Source: Bradyrhizobium amphicarpaeae (GTDB lineage: Bacteria; Pseudomonadota; Alphaproteobacteria; Rhizobiales; Xanthobacteraceae). From it: a stretch of 64,000 nt of DNA. The position numbers and the translations under genes are program-made. Below the pieces are notes generated by a model. The model was given only the letters and a program-made list of their open reading frames with translations. It made no database searches and was not told the DNA's origin. The stretch covers positions 5,548,001 through 5,612,000 of the forward strand of contig NZ_CP029426.2 of NCBI RefSeq assembly GCF_002266435.3, given 5' to 3'. The number at the start of each line of letters is the position of its first letter. Within the stretch, counting starts at the first letter, position 1. This document shows positions 8,557 through 16,274 of the stretch, one piece after another.

Positions 8557-9582
8557 CTATTTGACGCTCCCCGTCGTCTTCTTGGCCTGCTCGACGAAGG
8601 TGTTGGTGAAGGTCTTGCTGACGTCGATCTTGGCATTGGCCACCTCGGGCGAGCCGACGCTGAACACCGCGAGCACGGCGTCCGCGCCCTTCGGGTCCAT
8701 CTTGCCGGTCTCGGAGAACATCGGGATCGTGTTCTTCAACGCGGCGAGATAGAGATCCTTGTTCTTGCCGACCGTCTCCTCCGGCATCTTCGCCATGATC
8801 TCCTCAGGGCTGTGCGAATGGATCCAGGCGAGCGTGGCGAGGATCGCGTTGGTGAGCGCCTGCGTCTCCTTCTCGTGCTTGGCAACCCAGGCCGCGGTCG
8901 AGTACAGCGCGCCGCCGGGATATTCGCCGCCGAACGTCTCGAGCGTGTCCTTCTGCGTGCGAGTGTCGGAGAGGATGCGCAGATCCTTGTGGCTGCCCTG
9001 CAGCACGGTGACGGAGGGGTCGAGCATCACGGCGGCATCGATCTGGCCCTGCTCCATCGCGGCGACCGCGGTGGCACCGAGGCCGACGCCGATCACGGCG
9101 GCGCTGGTTGGGTCGACGCCGTTCTTCTTGAGCATGTATTTCAGGAAGAAGTCGGTGGAGGAACCGGGCGCGCTGACGCCGACCTTCTTGCCGGCGAGAT
9201 CCTTGACCGACTTGATGTCGTTGGTGCGCGAGGGCGCGACCACGAGCACGAGGCCGGGATAGCGGTCATAGACCACGAAAGCCTGGAGCTCCTGCTTCTT
9301 GGCGGCCAGATTGACGCAATGGTCGAAATAGCCGGAGACCACGTCGGCGCTGCCGCCGAGCACGGCTTTCAGCGCGTCCGAGCCGCCCTTGAGGTCCACC
9401 AGCTCGACACTGAGGCCGGCTTTGTCGTACTCGCCGAGCTGCTTGGCCAGCACCGTTGGCAGATAGCACAGGCAGGAGCCGCCGCCGACGGCGATGGTGA
9501 CCTTGCTTTGCGCTGCGGCAAATCCGGTGGTGAGCGTCAGCGCGAGCAGTGCACCGGCGAGCCTGGCAATCGTGTTCTTCAT
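8557..9582 (-). CDS. NMT1/SsuA-type ABC transporter substrate-binding protein
   Basis: 341-residue exported protein. The ATG at 9582 has CGGAGGAAACC just upstream and begins a clear signal peptide ending at GFAAAQ. The body is a type II periplasmic binding fold of the nitrate/sulfonate/taurine/pyrimidine-precursor group (VTIAVGGGSCLCYLPTVLAK, then LKGGSDALKAVLGGSADVVSG). Two cysteines close together near the mature N-terminus (GSCLCYL) are noteworthy. Its likely permease and ATPase are at 13676-15279 on the same strand, separated by an unrelated sigma-factor operon. Confidence 0.88.
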   Translation of the reverse strand: MKNTIARLAGALLALTLTTGFAAAQSKVTIAVGGGSCLCYLPTVLAKQLGEYDKAGLSVELVDLKGGSDALKAVLGGSADVVSGYFDHCVNLAAKKQELQAFVVYDRYPGLVLVVAPSRTNDIKSVKDLAGKKVGVSAPGSSTDFFLKYMLKKNGVDPTSAAVIGVGLGATAVAAMEQGQIDAAVMLDPSVTVLQGSHKDLRILSDTRTQKDTLETFGGEYPGGALYSTAAWVAKHEKETQALTNAILATLAWIHSHSPEEIMAKMPEETVGKNKDLYLAALKNTIPMFSETGKMDPKGADAVLAVFSVGSPEVANAKIDVSKTFTNTFVEQAKKTTGSVK

Positions 9583-9719
9583 TGGTTTCCTCCGTTCGGC
9601 CGGCGGCACCATAGAGCAGCGGGACGGGCTTGAGAAGCGCGGCCTAAGGCACTGGCCATCGGCCATTCGGCGCAATAGCATGCCTGGACAATAACAATTC
9701 CTGATGGGGAGGATCATCC

Positions 9720-10169
9720 ATGAATCGCTTTGCTGCCGGGCTGTCGATAACGGCCGCCTTCGTCGCCGGATGCGGCGCAACTTACCTGCTCGGGCCGGCG
9801 CTCGCCGCCGAGAGCATTACCGCGCAGATCATCCATACCGGCGAGATGGAAGGCGACGCCCTGGGCCCGGCCAACAAGGTCGGCTACCGCTCCAAGACCT
9901 TCATGACCGCCGACGGCGCCACGATCTCGATCCAGGTCGGCAACGTGCCCAAGCACATGCATCCCAACACCAACGAGATCCAGTACATTCTCGACGGCAC
10001 CGGCACGATCTGGCTCGGCGACAAGGAAGTCACGGTCAAGCCCGGCGACCTCGTCATCATTCCGAAGGGCACGCCGCATGGCGGCACCAAGCCGATCAGC
10101 GGACAGGTCAAGGCCATCGCGATCAAGACGCCGCCGCAGGCGCCCGACGACACCAAGCTGCTGGATTGA
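9720..10169 (+). CDS. Exported cupin-domain protein
   Basis: 149 residues. The N-terminal hydrophobic segment contains a lipobox-like VAGC about 18 residues in, or could be cleaved after ALAAE. The rest is a single cupin barrel with metal ligands HMHPNTNE and a distal histidine in GTPHGG. Cupins of this kind bind a metal and may be enzymes or ligand sensors; no activity can be named. GGGGAGG precedes the ATG. It is transcribed divergently from the binding-protein gene, with about 137 bp between them. Confidence 0.82.
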   Translation: MNRFAAGLSITAAFVAGCGATYLLGPALAAESITAQIIHTGEMEGDALGPANKVGYRSKTFMTADGATISIQVGNVPKHMHPNTNEIQYILDGTGTIWLGDKEVTVKPGDLVIIPKGTPHGGTKPISGQVKAIAIKTPPQAPDDTKLLD

Positions 10170-10224
10170 GGCTTCGCGATCAGGGTTCGCGGCAATGCGC
10201 GGGCCCTTTTCCCGAGTTCTGAAG

Positions 10225-10998
10225 CTAGATCGGCCCCGCCTGTTTCCGGATCTCGTTTGCGATCGGCTTGAGGGTGTCTCCTGGAAGCTGGCCGACGAGC
10301 GTATAGCCCATGCCACGATCCACCCATGCGAAGCCCGCGACATCGCCGGCCGCGTGCGGCGTCATCGGCGCATCCTGACTGCCGCTGCTCATTGGACGTG
10401 TCAGCATGACGAGACGGTCGCCCTGATCGTCGTCATACATGAACATCGCGGCCGGACCATGCGAGGTCGCAACCAGGCGCCCTCCCATCAGCCGATAGCC
10501 CGACGTGGAGAGATCAGGCACCTTGACCGCCCGCTTCAGCCGGCTGGAAACCCATTGCGTGAGCTCGGCACTGTCGGAAGCACGTATTTCGACCGGCCGC
10601 ACGCGATCCGGTGCGTAGACGCCATAGGAATAGGCAGCCTCCTGCGCCAATGCGGACAATCCGTTCGGACCACCTTGCAACAGGCTGCGCACGGTCCACC
10701 CGCCGAGACCGCCGATGCTCACCAGCAACAGCGCCGCGATTGCCCTCCATGCCCGCAAAGGACGTCGCTTTCGACGTCCGATGATGTGCGACAGGTTCAG
10801 TTCGGCCGGCACTGGTTCATCCGCAATCGAAGCCAACGCGCTACGCAACTGCTCACGCTGGCTTGCGAACGCCGCGACGCGCCCAGCGGCATCCGGATGA
10901 TCGTTCAGATAGGAAGCAACCTCTCCAAGACGCTCGGGTGGAAGTGCCTGGTCCACGAAGGCGTGGAGATCATCTTCCGTGATCGGTCGCTGGCTCAT
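10225..10998 (-). CDS. Membrane anti-sigma factor
   Basis: 257 residues, with an N-terminal cytoplasmic helical domain beginning ITEDDLHAFVDQALPPER (the usual opening of RseA/ChrR-like anti-sigma domains, without an obvious zinc HxxxCxxC), a single membrane span around residues 84-105 (AWRAIAALLLVSIGGLGGW), and a periplasmic C-terminal domain. It overlaps the upstream ECF sigma gene by ATGA, the normal arrangement for a sigma/anti-sigma pair. Predicted to hold the sigma factor inactive at the inner membrane until an envelope signal arrives. Confidence 0.87.
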   Translation of the reverse strand: MSQRPITEDDLHAFVDQALPPERLGEVASYLNDHPDAAGRVAAFASQREQLRSALASIADEPVPAELNLSHIIGRRKRRPLRAWRAIAALLLVSIGGLGGWTVRSLLQGGPNGLSALAQEAAYSYGVYAPDRVRPVEIRASDSAELTQWVSSRLKRAVKVPDLSTSGYRLMGGRLVATSHGPAAMFMYDDDQGDRLVMLTRPMSSGSQDAPMTPHAAGDVAGFAWVDRGMGYTLVGQLPGDTLKPIANEIRKQAGPI

Positions 10999-11513
10999 TT
11001 CATGCTCCGCAATTCCACGACATTCCCCGGCGCAGCCCCCTCCATCTCCTGCTGCAACCTTTCCCGCGCGCGTGACAGGCGCGACATCACGGTCCCGACC
11101 GGGACATCCAGCAATTTCGCGGCGTCGGCGTAGGAAAAATCCTCGACTGCAACAAGCAACAGCACGGCTCGCTGCTCTTCCGGCAGCCTCGCGAGCTTGT
11201 TCAGGACGTCCTGGTAGATCAGCCTGTGCTCCTGTGCGGCAGCACTCGCGAGCTCGCGCTCGCCTGCATCGTCAAGCGGCATATGCCTTCCCCGCGTCGC
11301 GGCCTGACGGAATTGGGTGACCGCCAGATTGTGGAGGATGGTGAACAGCCAGGCGCGCACGCTGCCGTCACGCCGCTGATGCCAGCGGCTGACGGCGCGC
11401 TCCAGGCAATCCTGAACCAGATCGTCGGCGGTCGTGCGGTCACGCATCAGCGCGCGCGCATAACGGCGGAGCGAGGGGATCAGTGGTTCGACCTGAACCA
11501 GCATGTCCTTCAT
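10995..11513 (-). CDS. ECF-type RNA polymerase sigma factor
   Basis: 172 residues with region 2 (YARALMRDRTTADDLVQDCLERA) and region 4 (LPEEQRAVLLLVAVEDFSYADA then VPVGTVMSRLSRAR). The start at 11513 is chosen because longer readings would run into the upstream propeller gene and a GGAG sits 9 bases upstream. Stop and anti-sigma start overlap by four bases. Third gene of a four-gene operon with DUF305 and YVTN proteins, which are therefore probable members of its regulon. Confidence 0.92.
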   Translation of the reverse strand: MKDMLVQVEPLIPSLRRYARALMRDRTTADDLVQDCLERAVSRWHQRRDGSVRAWLFTILHNLAVTQFRQAATRGRHMPLDDAGERELASAAAQEHRLIYQDVLNKLARLPEEQRAVLLLVAVEDFSYADAAKLLDVPVGTVMSRLSRARERLQQEMEGAAPGNVVELRSMK

Positions 11514-11553
11514 GGGGCGCTCCGCCTGCCTCTCTTTGACGCCCGATGGCGCG

Positions 11554-13035
11554 TCATTGCGTCTCGATCTGGACCGCGGCGCCGGGTCCGGCCGCATCGC
11601 CGGAGGCAATCACGAGATATCGCTTTCCGGAGGCCGCGGACTGATCGACGATCTGGCGGATCGGACCAGCCGCGTTGACGATAGCTGATCCGGCCGGATT
11701 CGTCATGAAGGCCGCAAGCGGCTGCAACGGGCCGGTTCCATCATTTCGATCCGCCAGTGCAAGCACATATTTCTGCCTGGGCTGAAGTCCTGTCACCGAA
11801 GCCTGCAATATCTGAATCAGGCCCTGGTCGAACAGCGAGACGCTGGTCGGCGCCGCGCCATCCTTCGATCCATCCTTCGATCCCTCCTTGGGGCCCATCG
11901 AAAGATGGGCGACCTGGCCCGCCACGCCCAGCGGCTGCAGATTCTGGCGGTCATCCGGATTGGGCGCCGCGCCTGGAACGTAGGCGATCGCCTGCGGTGC
12001 CTGGCCGATCGGGACATTCGCGACCACGCTGTTGGTCGCAGTGTCGATCGCCGCGAGAGCGTCGGCGTTCTCGAGCCCGACGTAAATGCGCGTGCCATCG
12101 CCGGACGGCCAGACGCCATGGGGCAGACTACCGACCGGGATCGTCGCGACCTCCGAGAAATCGTCCGTGCGGAAAACCCTCACCAGGTTCAGGCCACCGA
12201 TGGTGACATAGGCGAATGTGCCCTTGGCGGTGTGCGCGAAATTGACGTGATTGGTGATCGGACCGGTGTCGATCGTCTTGATCGGGTTGAACGGCGGCTT
12301 CGCGTTGAAAACCTGGGTCCGGCCGACATCCTTCAGCGTGAACCAGACCTGGTTTCCATCGGGCGTCGCCGCGATGTTCGGACAGAACGGGCTCTCCTGC
12401 TTCACTTTGGCGATGATCTTGTGCTCAGCGACAGAAACAACATCGGTCTCGGGATTGAACGACGAGCAGATGTAGCCGTACTTGCCGTCGGGTGAGAAAA
12501 TCTGCATCCCCGGCCCGTTGGGGGTCGTGATACGGGCCTTCTCCTTCAGGCTCTTGGCATCGATCACGGAGATGTAGTTTTCGCCGCGAACGGTGACCCA
12601 CACCTCCTTGCCGTCGGGGGTATAGAACGCCTCGTGCGGCGACCGCCCGACATAGGTCACGTGCCGGACCACGTTGGTCGCGGTGTCGATGAAGCTCACC
12701 GAATTGGAGCCGATCGAGACCACGGCGAGCCTCTTGTGGTCGGGGGAGAAACCCATGCCGTGCACGAGCACCTGGCCCTTATAGAGCGGGCTGAAATTGC
12801 CGGGCTGCGGATCTCCCAGGCGGATCACACCAAGCAGCTTGTTGTCGACCGGATCTGTCACCGAGACCGTGTTCGAGAACTGCTCGGCCGCATAGACGCG
12901 ATCGTGATGGCTGATCGGAATATCGGGCGCGGATAGCGCGCCCGGCGCCTGCCCTGCCCATGCGGCCGAGCCAGTGGCGAGCATCGTGGCTGCCAGGAAA
13001 ATGCTCTTCATGAGGTTGCTTCGGGACGTCTTCAT
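11554..13035 (-). CDS. Exported YVTN-family beta-propeller protein
   Basis: 493 residues: signal peptide ending near AWAGQ, then repeated propeller blades such as NTVSVTDPVDNKLLGVI, NSVSFIDTATNVVRHV and YISVIDAKSLKEKAR, with FSPDGK-type turns. After about residue 375 the propeller gives way to a different C-terminal domain, linked by a short Lys/Asp/Gly/Ser tandem (KEGSKDGSKDG) written by a repeated GATCCATCCTTC-like DNA unit near 11868-11890. Such periplasmic propellers bind partners or metals; no catalytic motif is visible. It lies 10 bp downstream of the DUF305 gene. Confidence 0.85.
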   Translation of the reverse strand: MKTSRSNLMKSIFLAATMLATGSAAWAGQAPGALSAPDIPISHHDRVYAAEQFSNTVSVTDPVDNKLLGVIRLGDPQPGNFSPLYKGQVLVHGMGFSPDHKRLAVVSIGSNSVSFIDTATNVVRHVTYVGRSPHEAFYTPDGKEVWVTVRGENYISVIDAKSLKEKARITTPNGPGMQIFSPDGKYGYICSSFNPETDVVSVAEHKIIAKVKQESPFCPNIAATPDGNQVWFTLKDVGRTQVFNAKPPFNPIKTIDTGPITNHVNFAHTAKGTFAYVTIGGLNLVRVFRTDDFSEVATIPVGSLPHGVWPSGDGTRIYVGLENADALAAIDTATNSVVANVPIGQAPQAIAYVPGAAPNPDDRQNLQPLGVAGQVAHLSMGPKEGSKDGSKDGAAPTSVSLFDQGLIQILQASVTGLQPRQKYVLALADRNDGTGPLQPLAAFMTNPAGSAIVNAAGPIRQIVDQSAASGKRYLVIASGDAAGPGAAVQIETQ

Positions 13036-13044
13036 CGATGGCTC

Positions 13045-13578
13045 CTATTTCTTCATTCCGGCGGACATATCCATCTGCATGCCCTGGTGATGAACGTTTG
13101 CGGCTGGAACGGATGCCGGCTGCGTCGGAGCCGGCGTCGTGTCCGTTGCAGGCTCGCCGATGGCGAGCTTCATCGCCGCGATCTCCTGCATCTGATCGAC
13201 GATGATTTCCTGGGCAATGCGCCGCAGCTGTTCGTTCTTGCCGTAACGCAGTTCGATGACCGCCATGTCGATCGCGCCCTGATGATGCGGATTCATCATC
13301 GCAACGAAGTCGCGATCGATGTCGCCGGTCGGCTTGGCCGCCATGTCGTTCATCATCTTGGTCATCGCCGCGTCGTTCTCTTGCAGGAACGCACGCTCGT
13401 CTGCGCTGTGCGCAACCGATGGGGCGACCGGATGGGCTTCATGCGCAAGCACGAGCGACGGCAGCGCGAATGCGACGAAAATGCGGGCGCCGATGAGCGC
13501 CGTGCCGAGGCCTGGCCTCGGCCATCGGCATCCGCCTGCGAGCGCAGCAACGACGCGGCGAAACTGTAACTGGTGCAT
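13045..13578 (-). CDS. DUF305 family exported protein
   Basis: 177 residues. The ATG at 13578 has GGGAG upstream; a hydrophobic export segment ends near LVLAHEAH. The DUF305 hallmark FVAMMNPHHQGAIDMAV is at about 91-107, and the C-terminus is Met/His-rich (VHHQGMQMDM). This is a ferritin-like four-helix fold often found beside copper genes; the Met/His tail suggests metal binding, but that is inference. First gene of the operon with YVTN, sigma and anti-sigma. Its ribosome site is partly inside a perfect hairpin. Confidence 0.88.
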   Translation of the reverse strand: MHQLQFRRVVAALAGGCRWPRPGLGTALIGARIFVAFALPSLVLAHEAHPVAPSVAHSADERAFLQENDAAMTKMMNDMAAKPTGDIDRDFVAMMNPHHQGAIDMAVIELRYGKNEQLRRIAQEIIVDQMQEIAAMKLAIGEPATDTTPAPTQPASVPAANVHHQGMQMDMSAGMKK

Positions 13579-13586
13579 CCTGAACT

Positions 13587-13608
13587 CCCATGCAGGTGGT
13601 TGCATGGG
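13587..13608 (-). promoter_or_regulatory. Hairpin overlapping the DUF305 ribosome-binding site
   Basis: CCCATGCA (13587-13594) and TGCATGGG (13601-13608) form a perfect 8-bp stem with a 6-base loop. On the transcript, the end of the 3' arm supplies the GGG of the GGGAG ribosome site of the DUF305 gene, so folding would hide it. Possible translational switch; unproven. Confidence 0.5.
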
Positions 13609-13609
13609 G

Positions 13610-13637
13610 TATGACGCGTGGGCGCGCGTTCTATTCC
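13610..13637 (-). promoter_or_regulatory. Candidate ECF-sigma promoter of the DUF305 operon
   Basis: On the minus strand GGAATA (13632-13637) and GTCATA (13610-13615) are separated by 16 bases, resembling the GGAAC/CGTC-type elements of ECF promoters. It lies about 30-60 bp upstream of the first gene of the operon that encodes the sigma factor, consistent with autoregulation. Inference from position and pattern only. Confidence 0.35.
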
Positions 13638-13675
13638 GGCCGGCCAATCACATAAATGTCAGCAGGAGATCGAGC

Positions 13676-14461
13676 CTAGCCGCGACCGTCCACATTCGGC
13701 CGCCACACCAATAGCCTCCGCTCGACCAGCGTCACCCCATAGTCGATCAGGATGACGAACGCCGACAGCACGAACATGCCGGCGAATACGCCGGCGACGT
13801 CGAACACGCCCTCGGCCTGCTGGATGAGATAGCCGAGGCCCGCGGCCGATCCCAGATATTCGCCGACGACCGCGCCGACCACGGCGAAGCCGACCGAGGT
13901 GTGCAGCGAGGAGAACATCCAGGACAGCGCCGAGGGCCAATAGACGTGCCGCATCAATTGCCGCTCGCTCATGCCGAGCATGCGGCCATTGTCGAGCACG
14001 GTGCGGCTGACTTCCTTGACGCCTTGGTAGACGTTGAAGAACACGATGAAGAAGACGAGCGTGACACCGAGCGCGACCTTGGACCAGATGCCGAGCCCCA
14101 GCCACAGCGCGAAGATCGGCGCCAGCACGACACGGGGCAGCGCGTTGACCATCTTGACATAGGGGTCGAACACGGCCGCGACCAGCGGCTGGCGCGCGAA
14201 CCAGAAGCCGACCAGAACGCCGCCGGCCGATCCGATCACGAAGGCCAGGAGCGATTCCGTCAGCGTGATGCCGAGATGCTTCCAGATCACGCCGGAAGAG
14301 AACCATTTCACGATCTGGCTGAAGACGTCGAGCGGATTGGAGAAAAAGAACGGCGGCAGCAGGATCTTGCCGAACACGGGCACGGTCGACAGCACCTGCC
14401 ACAGCACGATGCAGACGACCGCGACCAGGATTTGCAGCGCAAACAGGGTCGGACGCGACAT
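13676..14461 (-). CDS. ABC transporter permease, SsuC/TauC type
   Basis: 261-residue inner-membrane protein with about six spans and the binding-protein-dependent permease EAA-type loop (VLDNGRMLGMSERQLMRHV). Members import nitrate, sulfonates, taurine or pyrimidine precursors. Its start shares one base with the stop of the ATPase gene upstream, so the two form a unit, and the binding protein at 8557-9582 is the likely partner. Confidence 0.92.
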   Translation of the reverse strand: MSRPTLFALQILVAVVCIVLWQVLSTVPVFGKILLPPFFFSNPLDVFSQIVKWFSSGVIWKHLGITLTESLLAFVIGSAGGVLVGFWFARQPLVAAVFDPYVKMVNALPRVVLAPIFALWLGLGIWSKVALGVTLVFFIVFFNVYQGVKEVSRTVLDNGRMLGMSERQLMRHVYWPSALSWMFSSLHTSVGFAVVGAVVGEYLGSAAGLGYLIQQAEGVFDVAGVFAGMFVLSAFVILIDYGVTLVERRLLVWRPNVDGRG

Positions 14462-15279
14462 CAGACCGCCTCCGCCGCTTGGGTGGATTGCGCGTAGCCC
14501 TTCATCACCTCGTCCTTGAGCACGCCCCAGATCTCGCGATGCAGTTCATGGAACGCCTTGTCCAGCCGCACCTCGAAGATGTCGCGCGGCCGCGGCAGGC
14601 TCACCCGCCAGTCGCCGATGATGCGCGAGGACGGGCCGGCCGACATGATCACGACGCGGTCGGCGAGCGCGATCGCCTCTTCGAGATCATGGGTCACGAA
14701 CAACACGGCCTTGCGGTCTGCGCTCCAGAGCTCGAGCAGCAGATTGCCCATCACCTGCCGGGTCTGCGCATCGAGCGGCCCGAACGGCTCGTCCATCAAG
14801 AGGATCTTGGGGTCGCGGATCAGCACCTGCGCCAGCGCCACGCGCTTGCGCTGGCCGCCGGAGAGCATGTGCGGATAGCGGCCCGCGAAGGCGCCGAGGC
14901 CGACCGAGGTCAGCCATTGCTGGGCCCGCGCCAGCGCTTCACTGCGCGGCGTGCCCTGCACCTCCAGCCCGATCGCGACATTGTCCAGCGCGGTCTTCCA
15001 CGGGAACAGCGCATCGGCCTGGAACAGATAGCCGGCATCCCGGTTCAGCCCGGCGAGCGGCCGGTCGAATATCCTGACGCTGCCGGCAGCCGGCTTCAGC
15101 AGCCCGGCCGCGACGTTGAGCAGCGTGGATTTCCCGCAGCCGGTGGGGCCGACAATGGCGACGAACTCGCCCTGCGCGACCGCCAGATGGGCCTGCTCCA
15201 CCGCCGTATAGACCCGCCCGTCCCCGAGCCGGAACGCAACCTTGGCATCTTCCAGCGCCACAGCCGTAGGCGTTGACAT
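14461..15279 (-). CDS. ABC transporter ATPase, SsuB/TauB type
   Basis: 272 residues. The ATG at 15279 is chosen over an upstream reading because GGAGGG lies 6 bases before it. Walker A GPTGCGKST, Q-loop FQADALFPW, signature LSGGQRKRVALAQ, Walker B ILLMDEPFGPLD and H-loop FVTHDLEEA are all intact. Energises the adjacent permease. The LFQADALFPWKT segment is typical of the nitrate/sulfonate group. Confidence 0.94.
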   Translation of the reverse strand: MSTPTAVALEDAKVAFRLGDGRVYTAVEQAHLAVAQGEFVAIVGPTGCGKSTLLNVAAGLLKPAAGSVRIFDRPLAGLNRDAGYLFQADALFPWKTALDNVAIGLEVQGTPRSEALARAQQWLTSVGLGAFAGRYPHMLSGGQRKRVALAQVLIRDPKILLMDEPFGPLDAQTRQVMGNLLLELWSADRKAVLFVTHDLEEAIALADRVVIMSAGPSSRIIGDWRVSLPRPRDIFEVRLDKAFHELHREIWGVLKDEVMKGYAQSTQAAEAV

Positions 15280-15404
15280 ATGTTCCCTCCGAACTTGGCC
15301 CGATGCCTTAGCCGCTCGCGTGGCCAAGTTCAATCAAGGCGCCAAGCGTGCTACGCATGGGGCTAGCCGTGATCTTTCGGTCTCTCCACACCCGACACTG
15401 CCCG

Positions 15405-15476
15405 AATTGAGAGATCACCCCACCCCGCTCGCGCTGCGCGCGATCGACCCTCCCCCTCCAGGGGTGGGTAAGGAAG
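15405..15476. repeat. REP-like GC palindromic repeat
   Basis: The gap between the divergent ABC ATPase genes contains CACCCCACCCCGCTCGCGC, then a GCGCGCGATCG core and CTCCCCCTCCAGGGG. This string pattern is common as a dispersed intergenic repeat in Bradyrhizobium. The ribosome site of the next gene is not evident here, so the repeat may have displaced a promoter. Confidence 0.5.
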
Positions 15477-15491
15477 AATGAGCTGCGTCGA

Positions 15492-16274
15492 ATGCCTTCC
15501 AAGCCGGCCATCAGCTATGCCCAAATCACCAAGAGCTTCGGCGCGCTCAAGGCCGTGGACGACGTCTCGCTCGACATCGCCGAGGGCGAATTTCTGGCGA
15601 TCGTCGGCGGCTCGGGCTCCGGCAAGACGACGCTGCTGCGGCTCGCCAACCGGCTGATCGAGGCCGACAGCGGCACCATCACGGTCGAGGGCGAGGACGT
15701 GCACAACGTCGATCCGGTCGCGCTGCGGCGACGGATCGGCTACGTGTTCCAGAGCGGCGGTCTGTTTCCGCATCTGAGCGTCGCCGACAATATCGGGATC
15801 ACGCCGAAGCTGCTGGGCCGGCCGGCGGCGGATATCGCAGCGCGGGTCGACGAGCTGCTGGAGCTCGTGCAGCTCGACATTGATGCCCACCGCGACCGCC
15901 TGCCGGAGGCGCTCTCCGGCGGCCAGCGCCAGCGCGTCGGCGTGGCGCGGGCACTGGCGGCCAGGCCGCGCATCGTGCTGATGGACGAGCCGTTCGGCGC
16001 ACTGGATCCCCTCACCCGCGATGCGCTCGGCGACGATTATCGTTCGCTGCATCGCAAGCTCGGCCTGACCACCGTGATGATCACCCATGACATGACGGAG
16101 GCGATCCTGCTCGCCGACCGCATCGCGGTGATGCGCAGCGGGAAACTGCTGGCGCAGGGCACGCCCGCCGAGCTGTCGAAGAGCAGCGACGCCTACGTGC
16201 TGGAGCTGCTGCGCACGCCGCGCCGCCAGGTCGAGCGGCTGAACGCGCTGCTGCCGCAAAGCGGTGCGGCATGA
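15492..16274 (+). CDS. Glycine betaine/osmoprotectant-type ABC ATPase
   Basis: 260 residues with Walker A GGSGSGKTT, FQSGGLFPHLSV Q-loop, LSGGQRQRVGVAR signature, LMDEPFGALDP Walker B and MITHDMTEA H-loop. The sequence RLANRLIEADSGTITVEG is characteristic of the OpuCA/YehX quaternary-amine group; no CBS domains are present, unlike Gram-positive OpuCA. The stop overlaps the next start by four bases, coupling it to the fused permease-binding protein. Confidence 0.9.
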   Translation: MPSKPAISYAQITKSFGALKAVDDVSLDIAEGEFLAIVGGSGSGKTTLLRLANRLIEADSGTITVEGEDVHNVDPVALRRRIGYVFQSGGLFPHLSVADNIGITPKLLGRPAADIAARVDELLELVQLDIDAHRDRLPEALSGGQRQRVGVARALAARPRIVLMDEPFGALDPLTRDALGDDYRSLHRKLGLTTVMITHDMTEAILLADRIAVMRSGKLLAQGTPAELSKSSDAYVLELLRTPRRQVERLNALLPQSGAA

